Positions 8,702-17,214 of a DNA stretch of 64,000 bases are shown here, piece by piece. The notes below the pieces were generated by a model that saw only the letters and a list, made by a program, of their open reading frames with translations, did not search any database and was not told where the DNA came from. Source of the DNA: Paenibacillus lycopersici (GTDB taxonomy: Bacteria > Bacillota > Bacilli > Paenibacillales > Paenibacillaceae). Where the stretch lies: contig NZ_CP048209.1 of the NCBI RefSeq assembly GCF_010119935.1, positions 3,847,001 to 3,911,000 on the forward strand, in the 5' to 3' direction. The translations under genes and the position numbers were made by a program. Position 1 is the first letter of the stretch. Each line of letters starts with the position of its first letter.

Positions 8702-10318
8702 CTATTCCGTCACTCCCGTCCACTCGTTCATCCACAGGCGGCGAAAGCCGCCGGGCCTCACGCCGGTATGCTTCTTGAACGCCCGGCTGAAGTAGCTGTC
8801 GTCGGCGAAACCGACGCGCTGAGCGATTTCGTACGACTTCAGGTTCGTGCCGAGCAGCAGCTCCTTCGCCTTCTCCAGCCGGACGCGGTTCACGTATTCG
8901 GAGAACGTGAGCCGCAGCTCCTTCTTGAAGAGCAGGCTGACGTAATTCGGCGACAGCTCCAGCAGCTCCGCGATCTCTTGCAACGAGATGTCCTCGCTAT
9001 AGCGCTCCTGGATGAATCGAACGGCGCGGGCGATGTCCTTGCCCAGCTGCTTCTTCGCTCCGCGGGCGGCCTCGACGTCGAGCAGGAACTTGCCGTAGAC
9101 GGCCGCGCATTCGTCAAGCGTCTCGCACACTTGCAGCTCTTCGCTGCGATTCGCCGCGAGCGCTGCCACTTCGGTTTCGCTCAGGATGTTCGTGATCGCA
9201 GGTCCGTGCAGCAGACGGACGAACAGCTTGCGAATGTCCTGCCGGTCGCCGAGCCTGCCGGTCGAGAGGAACGACCGCACGATCGCGGCAAGCTCCTTAT
9301 GGCCGATTTCTTCGTACTGCAGCCATTGCTCGCAATACCGCTCGATGGCGCGGGCGACATTCTCCTCCAAGGCGCCGGTTGCGATATCGCGCAGGAACAA
9401 GAGCTTCTCCGTACCGAAGAAGAACTTCTGCCCGACGGCCCGCTCGCTCTCCCGGTACAGATCATGCAGGGCGGCATACCCGGTCAGCATGCCGCTGATG
9501 CCGAACGTGGCGGAAATGTTGAAGAATCGCTTCATCACCTTCTGGATCTGCCGAAGGATGCCCGTCAATTCTTCGCGAATATGCAGCTCGCTCGATCGAT
9601 CGCGGAAACTGAAGAGGAACAAGTAGCGCTTGTCTTCGTCGGAGACGACTTCTCCCCGCTGCGACTGCTCCAGCAGTTCGCCCAGCACGTTCATGAGCGT
9701 GACCCGGATCAGCTCGCCTTTGGCGTCGTTGAATTTGGCACGGACCTGCTCGAAATGGTCGATTTCCATCATGCAGACGATGAGCCGTTCGGGATGCAGG
9801 CGCAATTTCAATTGCTCGATGTGGCGGGTAAATTCGTCGTTGGAGTAGAGGTTGTAGAACACGAAGTTTTTGATGATGTTTTCTTTCAGCGAATCGGGGT
9901 TGCGGATAATGCCTCTTGCGGTGCCGACGGCACGCTGCGCGACGAGCTCGTCGCGCACGCGCGTAAGCACCTGATGGACCTCTTCGTCGGTCATCGTCAG
10001 CTTCAGGATATAGCCGCTAATGCCGAGCTGCATCGCCTGGCGCATCAATTCGAAATCCTCCAGGCACGACAGGATGACGATGCGCGTCCGGTCGTCGAAC
10101 GCCCGGATCCGCTTGATCAGCTCGAGGCCGTCCATGATCGGCATGCGCAGGTCGGTAATGACGACATCCGGCCGGATGCCGCCGTTGAAGTGCTCCAGAG
10201 CTTCCCGTCCGTTAGCCGCGTCGGCGCATACCGTCATGCCGTACGCGTCCCAGGCGACGGCGTTCTTGAATCCCAACCGGACGAGCATTTCGTCTTCCAC
10301 GATCATGACACTGTACAT
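8702..10318 (-). CDS. Response regulator with AraC-type DNA-binding domain, YesN family
   Basis: A 538-residue cytoplasmic regulator. The receiver domain (about 1-120) has the acidic pair VEDE at 7-10 and the phosphoacceptor Asp56 in VVITDLRMP. A long linker region follows, and the last 110 residues form two AraC helix-turn-helix motifs (ISLQEIAELLELSPNYVSLLF and SYEIAQRVGFADDSYFSRAF). I chose the ATG at 10318 because GGAGG lies just upstream and the receiver starts there; the frame stays open 28 codons further without a ribosome site. With the kinase after it, it forms a two-component system probably activating the lpl-type transport genes. Confidence 0.95.
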   Translation of the reverse strand: MYSVMIVEDEMLVRLGFKNAVAWDAYGMTVCADAANGREALEHFNGGIRPDVVITDLRMPIMDGLELIKRIRAFDDRTRIVILSCLEDFELMRQAMQLGISGYILKLTMTDEEVHQVLTRVRDELVAQRAVGTARGIIRNPDSLKENIIKNFVFYNLYSNDEFTRHIEQLKLRLHPERLIVCMMEIDHFEQVRAKFNDAKGELIRVTLMNVLGELLEQSQRGEVVSDEDKRYLFLFSFRDRSSELHIREELTGILRQIQKVMKRFFNISATFGISGMLTGYAALHDLYRESERAVGQKFFFGTEKLLFLRDIATGALEENVARAIERYCEQWLQYEEIGHKELAAIVRSFLSTGRLGDRQDIRKLFVRLLHGPAITNILSETEVAALAANRSEELQVCETLDECAAVYGKFLLDVEAARGAKKQLGKDIARAVRFIQERYSEDISLQEIAELLELSPNYVSLLFKKELRLTFSEYVNRVRLEKAKELLLGTNLKSYEIAQRVGFADDSYFSRAFKKHTGVRPGGFRRLWMNEWTGVTE

Positions 10319-10625
10319 GCGGGAACCTCCTGCAGCGAAGTAGGCAGCCATATGCATACGATACTCCATCATTTCGGCCTTGGCAATGATCGCCTCTATC
10401 AAGCGGCCCGATATCGCCGCTCCCGCTCGTGAAGCTTGTCCGTTCGTTCAACAACGAGTTCGCTTACGCGTACGCGTTGGCTTGTATGGATTCGCTTGTT
10501 CAGCCAACATGCATCCCCGTCGTCTTTAACAACGGTCCGCAGCGAAACGTCATCGAACGGACGGAGATGCATGTCGGAACAGCGTATGGCGATCGCAACG
10601 AACGCAGCCGTCTTAACGCGTACGG
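10319..10625. other. Intergenic region, nothing recognised
   Basis: No gene, terminator or clear promoter is visible in these 307 bases. Short open frames on either strand lack ribosome binding sites and family resemblance. Confidence 0.4.
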
Positions 10626-10931
10626 TCAGCGCGTATACGTTCTGAATCGGTGCACGATGTCTACGGCGTATTTGATCATGATCGACGCGCCGCCGATAAA
10701 ATAGAGCACGATCAGCGTGTAGTGCGTAGGGTCGATCGAGGTCAGCGAGAGAATAAAGTTCAGCGGCACGATGTAATAGAGGATGTCTTTCAGATAGCCG
10801 ATGAATGTCGTATCGAACGTTCCCGACCAGAAAGAACGGGCGAAGGCGATCACGAAATCGAGAATCATAAACACGAATGCGCCCCACATGGTGTACACGA
10901 CCCAATCCCCGAGCGTGAAACCATAATCCAT
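10626..10931 (-). CDS. Small membrane protein of unknown function
   Basis: A 101-residue protein that I do not recognise. It has three hydrophobic stretches (about 9-30, 46-64 and 70-88), so it probably spans the membrane, and ends in a basic tail HRFRTYTR. GGAAGGTGG precedes the ATG. It stands alone between the two-component system and the EamA exporter. The size and multiple helices recall holin-like proteins, but no motif supports that. Confidence 0.65.
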   Translation of the reverse strand: MDYGFTLGDWVVYTMWGAFVFMILDFVIAFARSFWSGTFDTTFIGYLKDILYYIVPLNFILSLTSIDPTHYTLIVLYFIGGASIMIKYAVDIVHRFRTYTR

Positions 10932-11002
10932 GTATCATCACCACCTTCCTTCACCATATGCCGGGCCTGTCGACATGTGAAACGATGCTGCAAATAAACG
11001 CA

Positions 11003-11042
11003 AAAAGGATAAAAACCGCGTTGAACGGTCTTTATCCTTCGA
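11003..11042 (-). terminator. Terminator after the EamA gene
   Basis: On the minus strand GGATAAAGACCG, loop TTCAACG, CGGTTTTTATCC, followed by TTTTT. It lies 39 bases beyond the stop codon at 11081. Confidence 0.8.
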
Positions 11043-11080
11043 AATTCAATGCGATGCACTGAGATGCACAAGGTAGCCGG

Positions 11081-12004
11081 TTAGTCCGCCCGCGACAAGC
11101 CGACGGACTTGCCGCGGGACTTGCTCAGCATCTTCGGCAGCTTCATGTTCGCGATCGCGACGCCGGCCAGAATGAGCACGCCGCCTCCGATCTGCGCGAG
11201 CTTGATGGGATCGCCAAGCACGAAGTGACTCACGACGATCGCGATGAACGGCGGAATGTTCATGAACATCGCGCTGACGGAAGGCCCGGCGACCGCGATG
11301 CCCCGGTTCCACCAGAAGCCGGCCAGCCCCTGTCCGATCACGGCGACGGCGATCAGCAGCAGCCAATGCATCAGCTGGTGGCTGCCGTGCGACTGGCCGC
11401 TGAGCGCTTCGTAGCCGACCGCCGGCGTCATCAGTATCGTGCCGATGACGGTGGCGTAGATCGTGATTTCGTAAGACGACATCCCGACCGTCAGCTTACG
11501 GATGAACAGCAGGCTGACGGAGAGGCCAAGCGTGGCGATAAGCAGATTGATGTCGCCGATCGAGATGCCGATCGACTTGCCGCTGTACAGCACGATGCAG
11601 ACGACGCCGGCCAGCGCGATGACGGTCCCGGAATATTTCGACCACGAGATGACTTCTTTCAGGAAGATCCGCGACAGGAGCGTCGTGGCAATCGGCGACA
11701 AGGCGACGATCAGCGCGGCGTTGCCTGCGGTCGAGTGCTCCAGTCCGGTGAAATAAAACAGCTGGTTGATCAGCGTGCCGGCTATGCCGGCCCACAGCAG
11801 GAGCAGCCACTCGCGCTTCGTCGGCCTGCGCATCGATTTGTTGACGAGCGCGACCGAGATCAGGAAGAGCGACATGACGACAAGGCGCGAGAAAGAAAGC
11901 AGGATCGGCGAGAAATCCCGAAGTAAATACGCGCTCGCGACATAATTGCAGCCCCATAGCAGCGATACGCCCCATAACTTGAGCATGACAGTACGGTCAG
12001 GCAT
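11081..12004 (-). CDS. EamA/DMT-family transporter
   Basis: A 307-residue integral membrane protein with about ten predicted helices arranged as two five-helix EamA repeats, the family length. Typical features are WGCNYVAS in the first helix, GLEHSTAGNAALIVALSPI in the first repeat and a basic cytoplasmic C-terminus. The family exports small metabolites such as amino acids or drugs; the substrate here is not predictable. AAGGAG lies upstream of the ATG. It follows the MFS gene by about 30 bases on the same strand, so merR, mfs and eamA are probably one operon. Confidence 0.88.
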   Translation of the reverse strand: MPDRTVMLKLWGVSLLWGCNYVASAYLLRDFSPILLSFSRLVVMSLFLISVALVNKSMRRPTKREWLLLLWAGIAGTLINQLFYFTGLEHSTAGNAALIVALSPIATTLLSRIFLKEVISWSKYSGTVIALAGVVCIVLYSGKSIGISIGDINLLIATLGLSVSLLFIRKLTVGMSSYEITIYATVIGTILMTPAVGYEALSGQSHGSHQLMHWLLLIAVAVIGQGLAGFWWNRGIAVAGPSVSAMFMNIPPFIAIVVSHFVLGDPIKLAQIGGGVLILAGVAIANMKLPKMLSKSRGKSVGLSRAD

Positions 12005-12035
12005 CGTTCGTTGACTCCTTGCATACCGCTAACGG

Positions 12036-13508
12036 TTATTTATGATGAATGGTCGCTCCCCCGGAAGCGCCGGCGTTCCGGGTGGAGCGCAAGTAGGACA
12101 ATACGGTGGCCAGCGCCATCAAGGCGGCCATAAACCAGAATACGGCATGCAGGCCGGAAATGAAACCGTTGAGCGAAGACTTATCGTCCATGCCGACTTG
12201 CGTGCCGGAGAAGATCGCGAGCATCGCTTCATGCGGAATGCTGTGCGTGACGATCGGCATCGAGAAGGCGATGCTGAGCATCATGCCCATGTTCGTCGTC
12301 AGCGAGCGGATACCGGACGCTTCGCCGCGGTATTTCGGCCCCGCCGCGTTCATGATGCTGCTGGAGTTCGGCGAGTTGAACAGGCCCGAGCCGACGCTGA
12401 TGATCGTCATGTAGACGGCCAGATGCCAGAACGGCGTATCCAGGCCCGTATCGAGCGCAAGCCCCGCCATGCCGAAGATGTTCAGGAACAATCCGAGCGT
12501 CGCCGGCATCGTCTCCCCGTATTTGTCGCCAAGCATGCCTGCGACCGGCGAGACGACGAGCATGCCCGCCGCCAGCGGAATCGTCATGATTCCGGCTACC
12601 AGGGCATCCTTCTCAAGCGCGCCCTGGAAGTAGAAGATCAGCATGAACATGACGCCCATGCGCGCGATCGCGTTTAACGTTGCCGATACGATGCCGAAGG
12701 AGAAGACGCGGTTCGCGAACAGCGGCAGATGCAGCAGCGCGTTCGGATGGCGCTTCTCGCAGCGCAGGAACAGCGGGAACAGCACGACGAAGAACAGCCC
12801 CGAGATCCATACGACCGGCGACGTCCAGCTCTGGATCGGCCCCCAAGTCAGGGCGATCAGCAGGCCCGTAATGGACAGCACGTACGTGATAACGCCGCCG
12901 CGATCCAAGCCTCCGGCCTTCGGAGCCGCGAATTTGTCGTCTTTCATGCCGAGCACCTTGAATCCCCAAATCACGCCGATGACGCCGAACGGCACATTGA
13001 ACCAGAACGTCCACTCCCAGCCGAAGGCTTCCGTCAGCCAGCCGCCGAGCACCGGTCCGATGATTTGACCGACCGCGACGACCATGATGTTGATGCCGAG
13101 CGCGCGTCCGAGCTCCTCTCTCGGGAAAGCGTCGGCCACGATCGCCGTGCTGTTCGCCATGATCATCGCGCCGCCGATGCCCTGCAGGATCCGGAAAACA
13201 ATGAGCAGCGGCGCATTGTCCGCGAACCCGGCCGCCAGGGAGACGACGGTGAAGAGCAGCATGCCGAAGATATACACGCGTTTGCGGCCGAACCGGTCGG
13301 CCAGCGAGCCGGCCATCAGCACCATGACGGTTTGCGCGACCATGTAAGAGAGCATGACCCACATTGCCTGCAGCAGCGATGCGTGCAGGCCTTTCAATAA
13401 ATCAGGCAGCGCGATAATTAATGTGCTGAAATTAAGCGCCGACAATAAAGAACCAAGGCTCGTTACGGATAAAATCCACCATTTTCTAGAATCGTTCATG
13501 TCATTCAT
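12036..13508 (-). CDS. MFS drug exporter, DHA2 (EmrB/QacA) type
   Basis: A 490-residue proton-driven efflux pump with about 14 membrane segments. The motif A loop reads GSLADRFGRKRVYIFG and antiporter motif C lies in VVAVGQIIGPVLGGWLTEAFGW. The likely start is the ATG at 13508 (AGAGAGG upstream, though close); a GTG at 13526 is in frame but has no ribosome site. It directly follows the MerR gene on the same strand, and this pairing suggests the regulator senses a pump substrate and induces the pump. Confidence 0.9.
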   Translation of the reverse strand: MNDMNDSRKWWILSVTSLGSLLSALNFSTLIIALPDLLKGLHASLLQAMWVMLSYMVAQTVMVLMAGSLADRFGRKRVYIFGMLLFTVVSLAAGFADNAPLLIVFRILQGIGGAMIMANSTAIVADAFPREELGRALGINIMVVAVGQIIGPVLGGWLTEAFGWEWTFWFNVPFGVIGVIWGFKVLGMKDDKFAAPKAGGLDRGGVITYVLSITGLLIALTWGPIQSWTSPVVWISGLFFVVLFPLFLRCEKRHPNALLHLPLFANRVFSFGIVSATLNAIARMGVMFMLIFYFQGALEKDALVAGIMTIPLAAGMLVVSPVAGMLGDKYGETMPATLGLFLNIFGMAGLALDTGLDTPFWHLAVYMTIISVGSGLFNSPNSSSIMNAAGPKYRGEASGIRSLTTNMGMMLSIAFSMPIVTHSIPHEAMLAIFSGTQVGMDDKSSLNGFISGLHAVFWFMAALMALATVLSYLRSTRNAGASGGATIHHK

Positions 13509-13534
13509 CGACCTCTCTTCGTTCACGCTCGCGT

Positions 13535-13981
13535 TCAGCGATCTGCCGCTTCCCGTTGTTCCTGCTTCAACCGATGCGCCCGTTCGAGCCGCGCGCCGAA
13601 GCTCTGCCGCATCGCATCCAGCTTCGCCATCTTCTCGTCGATATGCGCGATGATCGACTGCAGCCGCTCGGCCGCTTCATCCAGCAGCCGGTCGCGTTCT
13701 TCAAGCCGGGATTCGCCGCGATAGCTCGCCCGAATGCGATCCAGCTCTTCCTCCGCTTGCAGGATGTCGCGGATTTCCTGCAGCGAAGCGCCAAGCACCT
13801 GCTTCAGCCGCAAAATATGCGCAATCCGCTCAACCATCGCCTCGTCATAGATGCGATGACCGCCTTCCGTCCGCGCGACGTCCGGGAGCAGCCCGATTTC
13901 CTCGTAATAATGCAGCGTACGGGACGTAATCCCGAGCCGCTCCGTCACTTCTTCCATCGATAATTTCACCGAAGGCGCCAA
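13535..13981 (-). CDS. MerR-family transcriptional regulator
   Basis: A 148-residue regulator with the N-terminal winged helix-turn-helix (MEEVTERLGITSRTLHYYEE, about 9-28), the second half of the domain (GHRIYDEAMVERI) and a dimerising coiled coil. It lacks the cysteines of metal-sensing MerR proteins, so it more likely senses an organic molecule. The start is a TTG at 13981 with GGAGGGAGGT ten bases upstream. It lies upstream of the MFS and EamA genes and likely controls them and itself through the palindrome at 14051-14060. Confidence 0.88.
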   Translation of the reverse strand: MAPSVKLSMEEVTERLGITSRTLHYYEEIGLLPDVARTEGGHRIYDEAMVERIAHILRLKQVLGASLQEIRDILQAEEELDRIRASYRGESRLEERDRLLDEAAERLQSIIAHIDEKMAKLDAMRQSFGARLERAHRLKQEQREAADR

Positions 13982-14017
13982 GTTGTGTAGTACCTCCCTC
14001 CAGTCGGAATGTTTGAT

Positions 14018-14066
14018 CAGCTTTTGCTATCATAGCAGAAATTCAAGATTACGTTAACGTTAGATT
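14018..14066 (-). promoter_or_regulatory. MerR-operon promoter with palindromic operator
   Basis: Minus strand: TTAACG, 17 bases, TATGAT. The perfect palindrome ACGTTAACGT (14051-14060) overlaps the -35 region, the usual place for a MerR-type or autoregulatory operator. Confidence 0.55.
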
Positions 14067-14193
14067 TTGAAAAAATAACCGAATTGCCAGGGGAGCATGG
14101 GCAGTCCGTTATCAACGGAATTAACGAGTGTCGGCGTTAAAGCGGAGCGAGGCATGCAGCGGCGGCTGTGCAGAAGCTCTGAGAGCCGAAAGC

Positions 14194-14243
14194 ACGGCAA
14201 AAAGGCGTCATGCGATCCGGCGTTCGAACGGCATGCCGCCTTA
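14194..14243 (-). terminator. Terminator after the 14252-14884 kinase gene
   Basis: On the minus strand AAGGCGGCATGC and GCATGACGCCTT pair with one mismatch around a 17-base loop and are followed by TTTTT-like sequence (CCTTTTTGCC). Confidence 0.65.
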
Positions 14244-14251
14244 ACTCGTCG

Positions 14252-14884
14252 TTATTTCTCAAGCACGCAGCCTTCATTGGAGCTTCGGATGATTATATCG
14301 AACTGATGACAGCGGGGATGCATAAACAATTCATATTGGATTCTGCGCTCGTCATGCGATTGCCTTAACGCTTCGATGTCCCGGCCGCGCTCATTCACGT
14401 CGCGATCGCTTCTGCGCGTCAGTTCCGTTTCGCCGTCGGTGTATAAGTAGATCGTCGAATCATACAAATCGAGATTCGTAAACGCGACGGTCATCCCTTC
14501 GACGATCGTAATGCCGTTATGCGGGGAGATCAGTTGCTGCTCCGCAAACTCCGTGCGTATGGTATACAGATCCATCCCGTCTCGAATCATCCGCAAGTCT
14601 CGCTCCAATGCCAGACTGTTGTGCGCCGCGGGATGACAGGCCGTCATTTTGTCTTGATGGCGTTCGTTGCGATAGTCGTAGCTGATCAAAGTATATTTCC
14701 TAAGAGCAGAGCCGATCAGATAGGTATCCGTATTGATCACGTTCACATGATCCGGGCCGAGAAGCTCGACGAGTTGTCGGGTTAACGTCGTCTTGCCGGA
14801 GGCGCCATGACCTGAAATCCCGATAATCGTTCGCCCATTCCTGCCGCTTAACCGATTGACGACCTCTTCGATCACCTTGTTCAT
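14252..14884 (-). CDS. Uridine-kinase-like P-loop kinase
   Basis: A 210-residue cytoplasmic kinase. Walker A is GISGHGASGKTT near residues 19-30, followed by a substrate-site aspartate in INTDTYLIG, and ITIVEGMTVAF is the second nucleotide-site strand. The fold is that of uridine kinase and phosphoribulokinase relatives; the exact acceptor is unknown. The start at 14884 has GGAGG five bases upstream; the frame extends 18 codons further without a ribosome site. It is apparently monocistronic, with its own terminator downstream. Confidence 0.82.
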   Translation of the reverse strand: MNKVIEEVVNRLSGRNGRTIIGISGHGASGKTTLTRQLVELLGPDHVNVINTDTYLIGSALRKYTLISYDYRNERHQDKMTACHPAAHNSLALERDLRMIRDGMDLYTIRTEFAEQQLISPHNGITIVEGMTVAFTNLDLYDSTIYLYTDGETELTRRSDRDVNERGRDIEALRQSHDERRIQYELFMHPRCHQFDIIIRSSNEGCVLEK

Positions 14885-14988
14885 CTCTTCCTCCGTTTGC
14901 TTGAAGTGATTGCCCATCGCCGGCCGGCCTGACGGCAAGCCTTCAGGGAGATAATGCCAGTTTAGCAGTTGGGGATTAAGGTTGTCAT

Positions 14989-16410
14989 CTAGTGTCGGGA
15001 AGGCATTCGTTTCTTATGCGTCAGGAATAAACCCGGAATGAAGATGGCCGCAAGAACAATGACGGACACGAGGAATGCGGCATGGTAACCTTTCAGCTCA
15101 TTGGCGATCGTGGGCTGCAAGCCCTGAGAGACCGCCGAGATCACTGTCGCGACAATCGCTGAACCGAAGCTCGAACCCAGGTTCTCGATCATGTTAATCC
15201 CTACGCCTGCTTCGGGAAGCTCCCTGCTGTCAAGTCCTGTATACGCATCGCTCGTCAAAGGCAGAATGATTCCTCCGAAACTGGTTCCGCGGATGAATAA
15301 TACGACGGCTATCCAAACCATGCTCGTATGATCGGTGATGAAGATAAGCGGAACCGATCCGATCAGCGAGATCGCCAGGCTGACCATAACCACGTATTTC
15401 GCGCCGAGCCGATCGATCATTTTGCCGATCAGGGGCCGGGTAACGAGCATTCCGACGCCTTGCGGGATTAACGCAAGCGCGGCTTCGATTGCCGTGTAAT
15501 GGCGAAAATGCTGAAAGAACAAGGGGAAGATAAGCATCGGCCCCATAATGGATATGTTCGCCAGGAACAACCCGACGCTGGCAGCGGAGAAGCGCTTATG
15601 CGCAAACAAATTCAACGGAAGCACGGTTTGATTATTGCGGATTCGATTATAGGCGAGGTAAATGACGGCTAATGCGAGACCGACGCCCACCCAGAGGACG
15701 GCTGCGCGATTGTAGAAGGTAGCGTGATCCGCCGCTTTCGTAATACCGTATATCAATGCCGCGCTCATGCACGACAAAACAGCGATCCCGAATACATCCA
15801 ATTTGCTATCCTTCTTGAACGGTTCGAAGTCAGGCAACTTCTTCATCATCAGCGGCGCGGCAATGAGCACGATGAACACGTTGATGAAAAAAATCCAGCG
15901 CCATGACGCGCCTTGAACGATGAAGCCTCCGATTACGGGCCCCAGGATGGGACCGAAGATCATCGGCGTGCTGACGATGGCCATCACTCGTCCCAAATTC
16001 TCCGGACCCGCGGTCTTGACCAAGAGCGTTGACATGAGCGTGGTGATGACCCCGGCGCTGAAGCCTTGAATCAGCCGGAAGGAGATGAAGCTCCCGCTGC
16101 TCCAGCTCAAGCCGGCGAGCACTGAAATGGCACCGAAGGCGACGACTGCGCCGATGAAGATGCGCTTCCCGTTATACTTGTTCATCAGCCATCCGGATAC
16201 CGGAACCGCAATCGCAAGAGCCAGCACATACCCTGTAATGGCCCATTGAATGATATCCAATGTCGTATGGAATTGTTTCGTAAGCTTGTCGACGGCGATG
16301 TTCACCATGGTGGAGTCAAGCATCGGGGCAATGGCTCCCAGCGCGATCGCCCAGGCGGCGATAAGCACGTCTCTGGGCAAACCGGGGGCTTTCATTGGAT
16401 TTGGTTTCAT
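14989..16410 (-). CDS. MFS drug exporter, DHA2 type
   Basis: A 473-residue multidrug efflux permease with about 14 membrane helices. It shows DSTMVNIAVDKL in the first helix (the D1 signature of DHA2 pumps), motif A as SGWLMNKYNGKRIFIG and motif C within PMIFGPILGPVIGGFI. GAGAGG precedes the ATG. It has its own consensus promoter at 16499-16527, and the MarR regulator encoded just upstream is its likely repressor. Confidence 0.92.
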   Translation of the reverse strand: MKPNPMKAPGLPRDVLIAAWAIALGAIAPMLDSTMVNIAVDKLTKQFHTTLDIIQWAITGYVLALAIAVPVSGWLMNKYNGKRIFIGAVVAFGAISVLAGLSWSSGSFISFRLIQGFSAGVITTLMSTLLVKTAGPENLGRVMAIVSTPMIFGPILGPVIGGFIVQGASWRWIFFINVFIVLIAAPLMMKKLPDFEPFKKDSKLDVFGIAVLSCMSAALIYGITKAADHATFYNRAAVLWVGVGLALAVIYLAYNRIRNNQTVLPLNLFAHKRFSAASVGLFLANISIMGPMLIFPLFFQHFRHYTAIEAALALIPQGVGMLVTRPLIGKMIDRLGAKYVVMVSLAISLIGSVPLIFITDHTSMVWIAVVLFIRGTSFGGIILPLTSDAYTGLDSRELPEAGVGINMIENLGSSFGSAIVATVISAVSQGLQPTIANELKGYHAAFLVSVIVLAAIFIPGLFLTHKKRMPSRH

Positions 16411-16498
16411 AGGATTTTCCTCTCAGATGTTATCGCGTGCTATCGTGCATTCCCTTGTCAGTTCGTTCGCATCGGAATTTTGTTTCCCTGGCACCAAA

Positions 16499-16527
16499 AT
16501 CATACCTCCATTTTGTGTCCTAGTCAA
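16499..16527 (-). promoter_or_regulatory. Promoter of the MFS gene with possible MarR site
   Basis: Minus strand: TTGACT, exactly 17 bases, TATGAT. The -35 element sits inside an imperfect dyad TTGT...ACAA (TTGTTGACTAGGACACAA), which is a plausible site for the neighbouring MarR protein. Confidence 0.7.
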
Positions 16528-16540
16528 CAAAAAAGTAAGC

Positions 16541-16580
16541 AAAAAAATGCAGCCTGCCCGCATCGCATTAGGCTGCCTTT
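16541..16580 (-). terminator. Terminator between marR and the MFS gene
   Basis: Minus strand: GCAGCCT and AGGCTGC around a 14-base loop, followed by ATTTTTTT. It separates marR transcription from the MFS promoter downstream. Confidence 0.7.
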
Positions 16581-16592
16581 CGTTATTCGCCT

Positions 16593-17066
16593 TTATTCCG
16601 ACTTCGCATCTGCACCCGATTTCATGATTTCGGCATCCAAATGCTTGCTGTACTTGCCCAAGAAACGGAGCATACCGTCATATTGCTCCTCGGTTACCGT
16701 CTCGAATACCGCCTTATCCCGCGCTTGAAACTCCCGGTGCAGCTCCTCATGGATCTTGTCGACCGCCTGCCCTTGCTCGGTAAGCCTGAAATAGATTTCT
16801 TTCTTGTTCTCCGCCTTCTGGTAGCTTTCGATGAGGCCTTTGTCCATGAGCTTCTTCGTCATTTTACTTATGGCGCTTCGCGTCATATAGAAGGACTCCG
16901 CAAGCTTCGTCACGTTGGAATCCGCATGTCTCCCGATGTGTTCGATGCAATGCACTTCAGAGGGCTTGAACCCCTTCAAGCTGACTTCCATCTTGATCTT
17001 GTTCAGCCAAGCCATTTTGTTAAATACATCCCTGAGATCCATCATGACCTGTTCGTGTTTGTTCAT
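16593..17066 (-). CDS. MarR-family transcriptional regulator
   Basis: A 157-residue winged-helix regulator. The recognition helix region is VTKLAESFYMTRSAISKMTKK, followed by the wing (GLIESYQKAENKKEIYFRLT), standard for MarR. GGAGG lies seven bases before the ATG. It is encoded just upstream of a multidrug MFS pump in the same orientation but separated by a terminator and a new promoter, so it probably represses the pump in trans and its own gene through the inverted repeat at 17096-17120. Confidence 0.9.
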   Translation of the reverse strand: MNKHEQVMMDLRDVFNKMAWLNKIKMEVSLKGFKPSEVHCIEHIGRHADSNVTKLAESFYMTRSAISKMTKKLMDKGLIESYQKAENKKEIYFRLTEQGQAVDKIHEELHREFQARDKAVFETVTEEQYDGMLRFLGKYSKHLDAEIMKSGADAKSE

Positions 17067-17095
17067 GGCCTGTCCTCCGAACCGCCGGCGTCATA

Positions 17096-17120
17096 GGGTA
17101 AACAACGCGGTTATTTACCC
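17096..17120. promoter_or_regulatory. Inverted repeat upstream of marR (candidate operator)
   Basis: GGGTAAACAAC and GTTATTTACCC form an 11-bp inverted repeat (one mismatch) around a 3-base CGC centre, 30 bases upstream of the marR start. The symmetry and position fit a MarR autoregulatory operator. Confidence 0.6.
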
Positions 17121-17214
17121 TCTATTCTACAGACTCCGAAGGAAGTATGCCATCACGCTTTGCCGGGTCTCCTGTGAATGACGTCAACAAGAGCGAAAGC
17201 TGCCGGCGGCGCGT

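Noticed and set aside
14097-14306. Small plus-strand frame of 69 codons
   Set aside because: No ribosome site and it runs into the terminator and 3' end of the kinase gene.
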